Assembly: GCA_033782935.1 (NCBI GenBank)
Contig: JAWQEG010003728.1
Location: 423,501 to 487,500 of the forward strand
DNA from: Petrolisthes cinctipes
Lineage: Eukaryota; Arthropoda; Malacostraca; Decapoda; Porcellanidae
DNA length: 64,000 nucleotides
Reading direction: 5' to 3'
Positions 1 through 39,413 of the stretch are shown piece by piece. The notes below the pieces were generated by a model. The model saw only the letters and a program-made list of their open reading frames with translations, did no database searches and had not been told where the DNA came from. Positions within the stretch are counted from its first letter, which is position 1. Every line of letters starts with the position of its first letter. The translations under genes and the position numbers were made by a program.

Positions 1-188
1 CCTGGCACTTTAATAAGCTTTAATTAATGTTTTGAATGCCTACCAGGTGATTTTTTCTCTCAGACACAGAATTTATTCTCTCTCTCTCTCTTCTTTTAAT
101 AACAATACATATGAACTGAAAGTGCTCCTTTATCCAATTAATGGGCTGAGATTATAAAAATATTTCCTGTTATATTCTCTCAACACAG

Positions 189-25650
<25,462 letters not shown>

Positions 25651-25913
25651 CTCTGAAGACAGAACCAGAATGGAATGCCTCACTGATACAACACAAAATG
25701 TAAAAATATATACTATACTTAAGGCAGTCCATAGTTGAGACTGACTTTGATTCAACAGTGTTTGTTGTAGCCTATCTTATATAAAATATTTTTGTAAGTT
25801 ACATGATATAATGTAGACCAGTGGTTCCCAACCTTTTTCTGATCGAGTACCACTTGGAGGTACCGTACCGTCGCCGCGTACCACGTAGTAAGTTTACGAA
25901 ATGCAAAGACACG

Positions 25914-26128
25914 TACAGCCGAGCTCGTAAATTCGCGACCACGTACTTAGATGTTTATGTCATCTGAGCTGGTAACACTGTGTGGGGAGGGTGTCATTGT
26001 AGGTGAAAGATTGTATCATGTCCCTCTACTATGTTCCAACTACTCTGATTCCTCACCAAATAAATGTTACCAGCTCAAATGGCATAAACATCTAAGTACG
26101 TGGTCGCCAATTTACGCGCTCGGCTGTA
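25914..26128. mobile_element. TA-flanked MITE nested in the hAT element
   Basis: Long inverted arms: TACAGCCGAGCTCGTAAATT at the left and its near complement ending CTCGGCTGTA at the right. The arms continue through ACGTACTTAGATGTTTATG on both sides. Confidence 0.8.
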
Positions 26129-26417
26129 CACGTTCACAGTATGGAGGCAGGGGGATAACTGTACTACCACACAAGTGAGTCGTGACAAGTTACAGAGCAG
26201 CCAGTAGGTAGATCGCACCAGGGAGGGAGGGAAGGAGGGGGGTCCGGCACAGGTGACATGTGGGAAATAGATAATTTAGTAATAAACGATTGGTGAGAGA
26301 GAGCGTTTTTATTGTATTCTAACAATTTCCTTAACAGCTTTCAATTTATCGTACAAATTCATTGGATTATTGTACAAAATGCTAATATCGCATTATTGTA
26401 ATATATGCACTGTTTCG

Positions 26418-26656
26418 TACAGTCGTGGCCAATAATAATCATCCATATAGGGGTAACCCACATAAGACTTTGACGACTTCCCTCTGTTCCTTAGCTGATA
26501 AACTTTCCAATAAATAGGTTAAGTACCATCTTTTAATTTACTACAAGCAGCTACACACTACTTAAAACAATAAAATCACATGTGAACGTGGAAACATTAG
26601 ACAGTAAATTGTTTGAGATACCTATATGTGTATGATAATTATTGACCACGACTGTA
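26418..26656. mobile_element. TA-flanked MITE, TACAGTCGTGGCCAATAAT ends
   Basis: Left TACAGTCGTGGCCAATAAT, right complement ATTATTGACCACGACTGTA, about 239 bp. An inner segment (CTGATAAACTTTCCAATAAA ...) recurs diverged at 63190-63350. Confidence 0.8.
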
Positions 26657-26787
26657 CACTGTACAAAGTGTTAGATTACCGAATTTGTACGATAATTATC
26701 GTGCGACTGTGAACGCTGGAGCCTTTACATGACATTATAATAGTTACCAACTATTAAATATCGCACATAGCCCCGAAAGTGCTCGTG

Positions 26788-26945
26788 TACAGTCATGGCC
26801 AAAACTCCTGCAACACCTCCAATTGAAACTGACTCGAGAAAAATTGTGCGAAACTAAAACTATGTCGCTGTAATATTGGTTCACAAGATTCACTCTCCCA
26901 TGGATCACTTTCATTCACTCGTTGCAGGACTTTTGACCGTGACTA
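26788..26945. mobile_element. TA-flanked MITE, TACAGTCATGGCCAAAACTC ends
   Basis: Left TACAGTCATGGCCAAAACTC, then CTGCAAC; right complement GTTGCAGGACTTTTGACC then GTGACTATA. 158 bp, nested in the hAT element. Confidence 0.75.
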
Positions 26946-27377
26946 TACCACCTGGAAGGCCCTTGCATACCACAGGTTGGGAACCACTGATGTAGACCAA
27001 ATTAAATAGAGCCTGCTTCACACTTGGTCGAACTGACCGCCGAATTTAGTTTAATCACCAATTCAGCCAATTCGACCTACTACTCTGGGAGGTAAGCATT
27101 GATTACAGGAGAGAGTGGCGGAATTCGAGGAAACTATGTGCTATATTTTCACTCAATGTTTGCCGAAAGTTTTTTGTCGTACTAGATGAGACAATGAAGC
27201 TTCGTGGTGTTGGTAGCTTCTCTTCTATCCAACTAGATGACAAATTATTTATACACGTCACCATCACGAGAGGGCAGCTACACCGTCACTCACAGTATCT
27301 TGGAATACGGTCGGTCGGGCATTTTCAATGTTATGAGTTCATGACGATGTAGGGGGTATTTTCTTGATGTGTCAGCG

Positions 27378-27544
27378 TACAGTCGGCGGCAAAAGTCCTG
27401 TCGCCTCATCTGCTTCACTGAGACATGCAGTGTTCATGGCCTCGAGAAATACACACGTTTTCTACACTTAATAATCTCGAGTCTATGAACATAGCATGCC
27501 TCGGTGAAGCAAGTGAGGCGACAGGACTTTTGCCGCCGACTGTA
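27378..27544. mobile_element. TA-flanked palindromic MITE, 167 bp
   Basis: Left TACAGTCGGCGGCAAAAGTC, right exact complement ending CTTTTGCCGCCGACTGTA. The arms extend through CCTGTCGCCTC. It abuts a tRNA-like SINE fragment, which it may have interrupted. Confidence 0.85.
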
Positions 27545-27559
27545 CCTAGGATTCTTGGA

Positions 27560-27680
27560 GAACAGCAAGAACCATCGTATCATCTTGGAAAAATTCCAAA
27601 CGTTTTTGTGTGGACACGAACCTGGGTCCATGACATTTGCAGTCCGTTGTTGTATCCACTTTGCCACCTCCTCTACCAAA
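27560..27680 (-). mobile_element. tRNA-derived SINE fragment
   Basis: On the minus strand TGGCAAAGTGGATA (A-box-like, complement at 27653-27666) and GGTTCGTGTCC (B-box-like, complement at 27612-27622) are separated by about 30 bases, the spacing of a tRNA gene, but there is no clean cloverleaf. The downstream side is cut by the MITE ending at 27544. Confidence 0.5.
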
Positions 27681-27749
27681 GATGAAAACGCTATGTGGCC
27701 CTCACGGGAATGTGGTGAACTGTACTATCATACAGAAAATTATCTTTAC

Positions 27750-30050
27750 TAAAATGACACGCACCATTTAGACTCAATGAACGAAGTATTATGGAAAATA
27801 TTGTTTGAGTGTAAAACCGAAACTGCTCGAATCGAACTCCATTTTATGAAACTCAGCGTTCACAAAAGTAAGGATACTTTTCTGTATGATAGTACGTGTG
27901 CAACTCATTTGAGTTCATGAACTACCGTGAGGTTTGATATGGCCATATTGTACACGTATTTTAATAGTATACTTCCCTGATGTACAAATAGATTCAGGAA
28001 TTCGCGGTACAGGCCATGTGGTAGATGCTTGTCCCTATCCAGTAACCAGTGACTAGTGCATGGTACAGTACTTGCCTTTCGTTGCCATCCCACATCATTG
28101 TTTCTGCCCCCAGTATTTCTTTTTGGTCGCAAAGAAATTTCATACTGCGAGGAACCGACTGTACCACGAATTCCTGTGTCCAACTGTACACACGTTCTAC
28201 ATGACTTACTACAGTTATACTGGCGAAATGCACATGCAACATTTTCGTTATATGACACCCGTCACCATAATAGTATCAATCATGCCAGAATCTGCCCCCA
28301 ACACAAGCATACGCACAGTTGCCGAATATTTTAGAATGCAGCCATACAAAGCGGTCAGAAAAGGCCAAATGAGGATCGGAAATAGCGTTGGAGATATGAA
28401 AGTGCCTATTACCTCAGTTCTAAAGGAGCTAAGAAACGTTGCATCGAGTTTCCGGAGAAAAGTGATGTCACGATTCACCAGATGCTGTTTTCGTGGTCAC
28501 GTGATTTTTCACTTACTTTTTCTCTTATTTTTTTTCCTGTATGTGTATAATTTTTGTAATAATTTGGTTGTCACAGTAAATTTTGGCGTGTTTTTACATG
28601 TATAAATACCCCACTTAATTTTTGTTTGTGGCACGCAACTTGTCTATTGGCTTTTATATCCTCCCTTCACGGTATAATGAGAGACTTTGGAAAAATGCGA
28701 CCTATGCAATCTACCACGACATAATCTGGTCACATTACCGGGACCCAATCAAGGGCAGACATCCAGGACATAAATTATAATCCCCAAATTCTTTTGAGTA
28801 TCGCACCCAAAGAATTTAGACCCAATCAAAGGGCTTGACTGACCAGATAATTATGTTCTCTAAAGTAACCATCCAAGTTTTCTCTGGCAATATATTATGT
28901 TGGCCAAGAACAAATGATAAATAAATGAAACTATGTTTGTTTACAACTACCAGCTGGTCGGCTGAGAAGGAACGAGAAGCCAAGCATGAGCCGAGTGTAG
29001 GATACCAATCACGAGCCGAGTAACTCATTCATGCGCAGTTTAGAAGATTTTTCTCTGCGGCCAGGCCCTTCCGACTCGAGAAGAAGGCAGAGTGCGAGGG
29101 TGTGAGTTTGGCATTGTTTACGTCGGGTGAGAAGATATGTTGGGTTGTGAGGTGAAAGGAATTGGTATATAGGGAGTGGTATGAGAGGAACTGTAGGGTT
29201 TGTTCTTGCTGATGAGGAACATTGATGATCAAGCTTTGGTTGTGGGCATGTAGGAATTGCTCTACAATCCACTCCTTGACCTAATAGAATTGTGGCTTGC
29301 GTTTCCAAGAACTCCTCCATCGTCTGTAGAGTAATTCAAAGTATGGGATTTGGCATTGACACTGTTAATAACTGCAGACGTGTGTTGGGTGGATGGCATT
29401 GATACTGCCTAATAACTGTAAAAGAGTGTAGAATGTCATGGAACAAAGACAGACACCCCTATATCTATATGCTGCCCCTCGTCGGAAAGTCGATTTGTCT
29501 CGTTACGTCATGGTAGCCTTCGTAAAGTACGTGTTGATTCGCATCCTTCGCACGCGACATTCGTTATTATTCAGCATATTTAGGTACCAAAGTCATGGGG
29601 GAATTATAGTAAAACACTAATTCCTCCTAACTGGGTCAGATAATCAGCCTCTTAAACTATACGAAAGTATTGCTTATTAAGAAGCGAAGGGAGAGAACCA
29701 AAGAGAAGAACTTCATCTTGCTTTATTTAGAACATTTTGGATATTTAAATCCATCATCAACTGCTGTGAAAGAACAACACAATATAAGAAAACTTTACAT
29801 GATATAAAAAAGGATTTAATTGTTTATGTGTATGTGTACAGGAAGGGGACTGGGAAAAAAAAAATAGTACTCAACACAAATTTAGAGAAAAGGCACTGTT
29901 TCGATCGTTGAGTTCAAGTTTTTGTTTTAAAATAAAAAGTTACTCTAAAATACGAAGATTGGTTTGGTTTTTACAATGGCCTAAAATGGAAAAATTATCT
30001 AAGTTAATATTTACCAAAGAAGGGAGGTCCCTGATGTTACTCTGCGTAGG
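27750..30050. other. Intergenic DNA without a recognised gene
   Basis: The longest open frame here (28060-28605, 181 codons) has no domain I recognise and no splice or start context that sets it apart from chance. AT-rich unique-looking sequence and a few LINE-like scraps fill the interval. Confidence 0.6.
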
Positions 30051-30053
30051 AGT

Positions 30054-30176
30054 AGACAAGGGAAGACCAGTGCGAGAGATCCTGCCCCCATGTGCACACA
30101 CTCTGACAGACAAGTTACGAATGGTGGAGTGTGTGCACATGGGGGCAGGATCTCTCGCACTGGTCTTCCCTTGTCT
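30054..30176. repeat. Perfect 50-bp inverted repeat with 23-base loop
   Basis: Arms 30054-30103 and 30127-30176 appear fully complementary (AGACAAGGGAAGACCAGTGC ... and its complement). The stem-loop ends 31 bases before the Helitron 5' end. It may be a fold-back element or a recent palindromic duplication. Confidence 0.85.
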
Positions 30177-30207
30177 GAAACAAATGAAGGCAGGGAAAGG
30201 ACAGCAA

Positions 30208-30879
30208 TCTATATCTATAAAAGAGAGGCATCTGTCTGTGTGTGTGTTTGTCTGTGTGCATTTTTCTCCCAAACCAAAAGAAATAGACCGTACAAACCTA
30301 TTATATTCTGAAAGGGTATGACCCAGGGAAGATTTAGGTACATAAACACTTCACACTTCGAAAATTACAATACCCTCTGAAGCTGTCATTTGGAATTACT
30401 ATTAATAAGAGCCAAGGTCAAACCATGACATCTATAGGGCTTGATCTCTCTGAAAATCCAGCCTTCACACATGGGCAGCTCTATGTTGCACTTTCACGTG
30501 TTGGAAATGCAGAGAACATCTATATTATATTGACTCCAAACCAGAAGACAATTTTTTTGTGTACTCTGAAGTTTTGCAATGAAAGTTTGATCACAACACA
30601 GAAAAGTTTATGCTGTTTATGTTTTATATATTTTTTTTTTTTTTTTTTTTTTTCAGTACATCCTTTACCCACCACGCTACGACATCAGCTTACAAAAACA
30701 AAACTTAAGAAAAGAAAGAAATCGCGGCGGGTAAAGGATTGAACAAAAAACCCTGTATGTAAACCATGCTGAAATACAAAAAAGAAAAACTTGAAAATTG
30801 ATTGTTGTTACTCCTTCTGGCACTGTACCAAATCACTTCAAGTTTGGTTGGACCAGCGAAGCGGGACGGGTACAGCTAG
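30208..30879 (+). mobile_element. Internally deleted Helitron, 672 bp, with helicase remnant
   Basis: The 5' end TCTATATCTATAAAAGAGAG and 3' end ...GGGACGGGTACAGCTAG lie between a host A (30207) and T (30880), as expected for Helitrons. The middle (about 30380-30555) encodes FGITINKSQGQTMTSIGLDL and AFTHGQLYVALSRVGNAENI, the C-terminal motifs of the PIF1-like helicase of RepHel proteins. Rep and most of the helicase are missing. A poly-T run follows the helicase piece. Confidence 0.85.
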
Positions 30880-31051
30880 TATATGATAAAAGTGTGGGTC
30901 GTGGATATGAATGGAAGGAAGTTTGTAGCAATATAAAGTAAATGTGCAGGTATAGGATATAATTATGTAACAGTAGGGAGGGAAGGTACAACAATTTTCA
31001 ACACTACAGACAACCAACGTTTGACCAGGGTGGGGAAGAAAGTATTTTGGA

Positions 31052-31339
31052 GTGGACTGTAATAAACAAAGTAGCCTACATATTTTACACTCTCTATTCT
31101 TTCCTCGCCTTCAGTTGAGTGTGACAAAGGTGGAGCGAACGTGTTGGATCAAACTAAGTGAAGATGCAGCAGACTTCACCAATGGGACACGAGCCGAGAA
31201 CTTGTTGTGGTGCATTGCCACACACTTCTGGGGCCTCACAGCTGCCTCCACGATCCCGGCAACCCTTGATGTTGGTTGGAACTGCACACAGAGACAGGAT
31301 TTTAGCATTAATTATACTGGATGGAACTTGATATTCTAG
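31052..31339 (+). other. Open frame of unknown origin, possible exon fragment
   Basis: A pyrimidine tract and CAG at about 31095-31114 precede LSVTKVERTCWIKLSEDAAD and AENLLWCIATHFWGLTAAS. The frame stays open to 31336, and codon use looks coding rather than random. I do not recognise the family. It may be a transposon-derived fragment. GATGTTGGATGGAACTGG-type repeats follow it. Confidence 0.3.
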
Positions 31340-32099
31340 ATGCTATAACTGGAACGATTCTATAATGTTGGTTGTGATATGTAGTTTTAGTGATGTTGGA
31401 TGGAACTGGATGTAGTTTTAGTGAAGGTTGAAACTTTATGTAGGTGTAATGTTGCACACAAAAACAGGTATAGCTTTAATTATATACTGTAATACATGTG
31501 ACTTTCCCATAAACCTATAAAATGCTTGGCTATGATTACTTTAGTAATTTAGTGCTGTGATAATTACGTGTTAAAAACTTTTCTAGAATGTGGTGCTTGA
31601 TAGGCCTACTGTTTTTAAATTTAGGCAAGTAAGTTCTTTGCAACAATGTAGATTTATGAGAGTTTTATCTATAAATAAAATGTAATTATTGTTGGCAGAT
31701 TACTCGGTGTTTACCTAACACATGCTCTCATTTCAGTATTATTAATTAATAATTTACACTTGTCTATAACCCTCATCCAAAAATGTATCATTAACCCTTA
31801 TGGTACAGTACAAGACACTTGCTAGTTCAGGTGAATCCCATCTAACATTAGTATGAGTAAAAATATTATACACTAGAATGTCAACGTGTTGGACAGTGTG
31901 CCACCTCGATTTTTTAGGGGGAATTATGCTCAAAATTTCACTACCAGATGATAGTGTGGGTATAAACACTCCTTCGTGTAATTTTCTTGCAGTACTGTCT
32001 CACCAGTGTTTTCAACGCATCCACCACCCTTCTTCCTTGGGTTACTCTGTTTTCCACTTCGTTCCACAGTTTCCTCTAATATCCAACATTACACCAAAG

Positions 32100-32293
32100 T
32101 ACAGCCATGGCTGATAGTGCTGGACCAGGGTCCAAGGAGTGTTGGAGAGCAACTGAACAGAGTTCGAACAAGTGAATTTTCCAAATAATTCTCAACGTTG
32201 AGAGAGGTTTAGAAGACTCACTTTTTCGAACTCTGTTCAGTTGCTCTCCAACACTACTTGGACCCTGGTCCAGCACTATCAGCCATGGCTGTA
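32100..32293. mobile_element. TA-flanked palindromic MITE, 194 bp
   Basis: Left TACAGCCATGGCTGATAGTG, right complement CACTATCAGCCATGGCTGTA. The arms of about 70 bases continue through GCTGGACCAGGGTCCA and TTGGAGAGCAACTGAACAGA. Confidence 0.85.
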
Positions 32294-32299
32294 CATACA

Positions 32300-33170
32300 A
32301 GGTAATAAATAAGGAAGCACATTCAACAGGAAGCCTGGTGGCCTTTTATGAAGTTACCTGGTTACTTATCACAAAAATATGCAACTAGTTGACGGAAAGC
32401 ATGGATAAAGAACAAGGCTCCTTCCCACACATTTATTTCACCGAACACCAGTTGGGAAAAGATAAAAAATAAAATCTTTTTTGCTATAAATTGCAAGCGA
32501 GGAAAATTTATAGGAGAGTAAGGAAACATATGCCGGTTAATGACCTTGATATTAAAAAGGTTCTTTCATAACACTAGCTCAGTATTAAAAATTCTGGTTC
32601 CTTACCTGGGATGAAGTTCAATTAAGTTCTCATTAATTATTTTGTCCATGTTTTTAAGGATTTTGTAGGTCACTTGATCAACTAGTAGAGGAAAGAATTC
32701 CGAAATGGTATAGGTATGTGGAAAGACTAAAAAATCCTGTACAGGATTGGTGACAAAGTGTACTAGAGTGATTTTGAAGGGCAAAGTAGAAGGGGAAGAC
32801 TTGGAAGATAATAGGATATGGTGATTGATTGTGCAAAAATCGTGGAATAAGAATGTATGAAGCATAAGCAAGAGATTCGCCTTAGAAGAGTGTATGTTAA
32901 GGCTGGCAATTCGTTTTAGTTTGACACTACATGGAATGGCTCTTTTCTCCATGGGTAAGAGAAGGAGTTTTGGTCAAGGATGCAAAAACTTGTGGAAGGA
33001 AGCTGAGATTTTTCCAACCTTGAAAGCGGGAATGAATGGCAGAGAGAGTGACCCATTTTACTGGGTATATTGATCTCCCACTTCTGTACTCTTCTTCCAC
33101 TTTTCCACCCCAGGCTCTGGAGCTTCCCACACCTTGAAAATTTTTCAAGTTAAAGGGTTGATAGTGAGTA
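32300..33170. other. Intergenic stretch, nothing recognised
   Basis: AT-rich sequence. A minus-strand open frame at 32602-32952 has no recognisable motif. Probably decayed repeat. Confidence 0.5.
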
Positions 33171-33179
33171 ACAATCTAG

Positions 33180-33630
33180 TGAAAACTGTTAACCCACTCA
33201 TCACCATCGGCCATTGTTAATCCACTGCAGGACGAAGGACTTTCCCAAATCTCTCAAGGCCTCTTTGTCTATTGTTTATATTTTCTAGCCCATGACTGGG
33301 AACTCCTAATCGCTCCGCCCCCTCCGCCTGTATCTCTTTCTATCCTGGTTTCTCTTTCCAGCCATGTTTAACTGGCATACTTCCCACGGTGTTACTTCAA
33401 ATTTTCATCTATTGTCTGTTCTGACTCGCTTAAATAATTTCTGTCATTTAAAGGTGATCATGATTATCCTCAACTTGTATCTGTTACCAATTCCATGATG
33501 CTCTTTTGTTGTCCCTTCGTGGCGGTATGCCCAGCAGTTTTCTCTCCATCTTTCTTTAAGCACATTCAGGTTTTTGTTATAATGATTTATTAAAATTACT
33601 GATCTGTAGGTTAGAACTCTCAGGATACTG
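33180..33630 (-). mobile_element. Possible RTE-type LINE 3' tail
   Basis: Contains CCACTGCAGGACGAAGGAC and TTTCCCAAATCTCTC, close to the CCACTGCTGGACAAAGGCC tail motif that recurs in arthropod RTE-like elements. No coding sequence. Confidence 0.35.
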
Positions 33631-33889
33631 TGGTAGATCCCTCCTTTCCTTTTACCTTCGTGCTAGCTCTGCCTATCTGTCTCACATTGTCTCTTTACTT
33701 TGTGACTTCAAGGTCTTTTTGGCTAGAGTTGGCATTATTTTTCTGCTTTGCACTTTTCCTCTCCCTTTATTTTATTTTTCCTTCTCTGTTTTTCTGCCAA
33801 AAACTGAGCAAAAAGGCATTCTGCAGTGTCTTAAAATGTTGTGTTCTTCCCTTTCACCCTTTTCACGATGCAACTGTAGTGTTTATAAA

Positions 33890-33985
33890 GGTATGTTTGA
33901 GCAAGTTATCTCACTCGGGAATTAAACTCTAGACCTAAAATAGTGAGATAAGGGAGTTACCCACTATACCGTGCCACATACGAGT
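33890..33985 (-). mobile_element. Possible tRNA-derived SINE fragment
   Basis: Minus-strand TGGCACGGTATAGTGGG (complement 33960-33976) and GTTTAATTCC (complement 33918-33927) resemble A and B boxes at tRNA spacing. Confidence 0.4.
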
Positions 33986-34230
33986 CAGACAGCCTTGTTC
34001 TGCCTAGAATCCGAGGTAAACCAGAATGAACTCTGCTCTAATGAAGGCAGTTTTACCAAATAGCATCCCTGGGTGTTTTGCCATGTAGTGTAGTGGGTGG
34101 CGTAGGTTTCTGGAGGCTGCAGCAAGTGTTTGTGTGCCTCTCATGTCAAGGTGGTCCTTAATCTTGAGGATTTTGGTTTCGTGGTGTTAGTGGTCTGTAG
34201 GTGTGGTAGCTGTGCAGCCTGTGATTGTCC

Positions 34231-34455
34231 TTAGGGATCTATTTTGTATGGTCTGTAGAGTGTTGAGATGAGTCTCAGTGAGGTCTGAGGCCCAGGCGGG
34301 CTTGCATAATCCATCACTGATCTGATGTATTGTTTATACACTGTGGTTGTGGTTTCTTTGTTGTGTCCGAATGTTGTGCTGGCGAGTGATCTGAGGGCCA
34401 TAAGTCTTTGCATGCATTTGTTTTTGATGGTTGTGATGTGTTGTTTGAATGTCAT
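34231..34455 (-). mobile_element. Jockey-clade LINE reverse transcriptase fragment
   Basis: The minus-strand frame has MTFKQHITTIKNKCMQRLMA, LASTTFGHNKETTTTVYKQY and IRSVMDYASP, which is the FKxHI...RLNALR...LxxxYKxxIRSVLDYAS block of jockey/X-type elements. A one-base loss breaks it right after SP. Different subfamily from the 4477 and 7088 copies. Confidence 0.75.
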
Positions 34456-34544
34456 AGATGTGTTGTATGTTATGCCAAATATTTTGGGGGGGTGTGTGTG
34501 TGGTATAGGTGTGTTGTTTATTGTGAGGTGTGGTAAGTAGCGGT

Positions 34545-34735
34545 GATTGATATTAGGCGCCGCAACAGCGAGGTCATATAGCGCCAGAAAAAGATGATAG
34601 AGAGGTGAGACAGCAAGCAGGAATGAAATAGAAAGAAAAGAGGGACAGTTGAAGAACTAAAAGCTAGTGGCTTGGGCCGAAGGGGAGCCAAAACCCTTAA
34701 AGTATTGCCCACATCACCAATGCAGGCAATACATA
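34545..34735 (-). repeat. Dispersed repeat (GATGTGGGCAATACT family), reverse copy
   Basis: Reverse complement of the 19084-19330 repeat, with GCGCCGCAACAGCGAGG, GGGACAGTTGAAGAAC, GGGCCGAAGGGG and AAAGTATTGCCCACATCA blocks. Confidence 0.6.
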
Positions 34736-35039
34736 GAGGAGACGTGTCACGAGTCTGTGTATGCTGGTTAATATAATTATAAAGTAATCATAACTAGTAC
34801 TTGAAGGGTGAGTTGCCTCCATTCTTAGCTGAAGTAGACATAGGTTTGTTGCTGTTGTGACCCATAAGGTAGAGTTTGCTGTGGATAGGTATAAGATGTC
34901 ATAGTTTGGACATAGCCTTATGCCATGTTATGTTAGGAAGTGGAATGGATTTCTATCATTGGTGTTTGATTCCGGTATGTTGGATGGCTTTAAGCGTAAA
35001 GTGAATTATTTCCAGCTGCTCCATATTTGCTTTAACGTT

Positions 35040-35242
35040 TCTGTGTTTTGGTGGCCATACAGGGCCACTCGTTTTAAAAAGCAGACCCAGTGGCTCGACC
35101 TTTCTAGCATGGGCAGCCCTCTTTTCCTGAAATCGGGGCAGAGCAGGGGACGGACCCCCCTCGAGTCTAGCTCGCCAGGTCTCAGACACGCAAGCCTCCC
35201 CCCCCCCCCACCACCACGGCAAGGCCCTTTGGGGAGGCAATA
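35040..35242. other. GC-rich segment with poly-C run, unclassified
   Basis: Higher GC than its neighbours, with ten consecutive C at 35191-35200. No domain recognised. Likely a repeat copy. Confidence 0.35.
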
Positions 35243-37395
<2,153 letters not shown>

Positions 37396-37415
37396 GAGAC
37401 TCCCGTATCCGTTCT

Positions 37416-37424
37416 CTTTATATA
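37416..37424 (-). promoter_or_regulatory. TATA box of the secreted-peptide gene
   Basis: TATATAAAG on the minus strand. An initiator-like TCACTC with its A at 37395 lies 29 bases downstream of the first T, the usual spacing. A 5' UTR exon with a clean GTAACT donor follows. Confidence 0.6.
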
Positions 37425-37429
37425 TACTG

Positions 37430-39413
37430 TATATTATTCAGCCTGGAGACATAGGGAACATCAAGGTACAAAATAATAAGCACCATCATTGCTTACCACT
37501 ACTACCGTACTACTATTACTACTACTACTAATAATAATAATAAGCAGTAGCAGTAGTAAAGGATGCTTATGGTGGTATGTGGTGGTGGCATTGTAGGAGT
37601 AGCAGTTCAACCTTTCACACACATGTTAATATTACTATTACTTGCCCATTCCCCTATACTGTTTTCATTCTTCCATCCTACAATCTATAGTAGGGGATTC
37701 AACATGGCTATCCTGAAATATCCGGCAAGTTGATCAAAGAAACAGGAGGCACCAATTGAAGAACTGAATATAACCCTAGACATGAGTCGTTTACTGACGC
37801 CAATCTTTCCTCAATAATAATCTTCATCATCACCTCTCGACCCCGTAAGGAGAGCATTCCCTGTGGTGATGTGGGCAGTACTCTAAATGGTTTGAACGAC
37901 CCTTCGACCCCAGCTAATCCCTTTCACCCTTTCAACAGTCTCTCCTTTCCTTCTTTCTCCTTTGTGCTTATAGACCCACATCTCTATCAATCACCTGCTT
38001 CCTCGTCTTATAGAGTTTTCCCGCTTAGGGCAGTCTTCTGGCATCCTCAAATCAAATGACCATATCTCGCGTAGTATTTACATTGTATATTCGCTATCAA
38101 AAAAAGCTTTTATGTCGTTTTTTCCATTATGATTTTACGTTGTATTCTAATCCTTCATCCATCCATGACACTTAGTTGTTGTATTATTCTTATGCTGCAA
38201 TACCACCCGAATATTCAACTCTTGGGCAACTGCAAATATTTGCCTATATTAATTTCATGCTTGCTCTCCAACCTCTCGACCATGGCACGCTCTCTCACAT
38301 TCTACAGGTCTTTCATGTCCTCAAATGTATCGTAAGGCACATACTTAGTTGTTTATGGTTAATGCCACCTCCACACGGGTAAGCTTTGTCTTGTAGTCTT
38401 TGCCAGCTGTTATGTCTGTAATGGAAAAAACTCACAGTTTCTCCGTTTCTGACGTCACACTGGCAAAGTTTGCAAGTCAAAGCTCGCCCCTGTGGACGTG
38501 GCATTACTTGCAATGGTTTTTAAATTATGGCGGCGAGGTGCTTCTAACAAATTATAAAATACTTTGGTGGAAATAAAAGAATAATGCATGCTTCCAATCA
38601 CTGATAAGGGTTAAAAGACTTCCTATGACAGTTCAGATGCGAGACATTGCCCTTTCAACCTCCTGTATGTAATTAGTTATGCGCCTGCATTATCATCACC
38701 CGCATCCTATCTAGCTTCCCTTGGGTGACTGACCTGTGGGCTGTGGGTGTACACTGCATCAAAAACATATCTAATAATCCGACACATTCAGAATAAAGTG
38801 TTAGGTGTTACTAGTGTAAAGGATGTTCACGCTAGAGTACATAGTCTGAAGAATTATAAGGAATGCATTGTACGCAAGGAAGTAGTTAAGGATATTATTG
38901 TGGAATTGTAACCTAGGCTCAGCTGAATATTCCAAAGGTTACCAGTACGCGATATGACTCACCTGTTGGAGCTTCGACACTCAAAACATAAACAAGAAGT
39001 GTACTGTACAAGTTCGAATCCTGTCAACAAAGGTCTTGTGGTATGCAGCTGTCGTCCTCATCTGAAATTATATTAAATGGATACAAATTATTATTTTAAC
39101 TGTATTTCTGTGTCCGTGGTATTACGGTACCGTTTGCAATCTTTATGCATTGTGCATGAAATCATTTTTAATATCGTAGTATCACAAGTATAATTTCATG
39201 TTAATTTTCACTGACAGAGTACAACATTTTAAGCAATTGTGTCTGCTATCTTACAAGTTTGTTAGAAATTGATGATTCATGACTTGCCATGCCGTGGAGC
39301 GACCTCATGTACCACAACCTCACCCAGACCACACCTTAATAAGTAGTTATTTCTGGAACATCTGCCACTCTTCTCCAACCTACTTATACATACCCCCATT
39401 TTACCCATTTTAG
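37430..39413. other. Intergenic stretch upstream of the peptide gene and the P-like element
   Basis: Holds short ACT/AAT triplet runs (37497-37545) and a dispersed repeat at 37838-38050. No open frame with recognisable motifs. A THAP zinc finger belonging to the P-like transposase was looked for here and not found. Confidence 0.55.
37838..38050 (+). repeat. Dispersed repeat (CCCCGTAAGG...GATGTGGGCAGTACT family)
   Basis: Third recognisable copy of the family at 19084 and 34545: GACCCCGTAAGGAG, GTGATGTGGGCAGTACTCTA, CCCTTCGACCCCAGCTA, then a CT-rich half. Confidence 0.6.

Larger units (their letters stand above)
25819..26989. mobile_element. Non-autonomous hAT element, 1171 bp, with perfect 8-bp target duplication
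   Basis: Left end CAGTGGTTCCCAACCTTTTT, right end complement ...AGGTTGGGAACCACTG, flanked by ATGTAGAC at 25811-25818 and 26990-26997. These are classic hAT termini. The element begins 169 bases after the dynein stop codon. It carries at least three nested TA-flanked elements (25914-26128, 26418-26656, 26788-26945), so it is a stack of insertions. No transposase. Confidence 0.92.

Noticed and set aside
28060..28605. 181-codon open frame on the plus strand
   Set aside because: No recognisable domain, no start or splice context, and overlapped by similar frames on the other strand.
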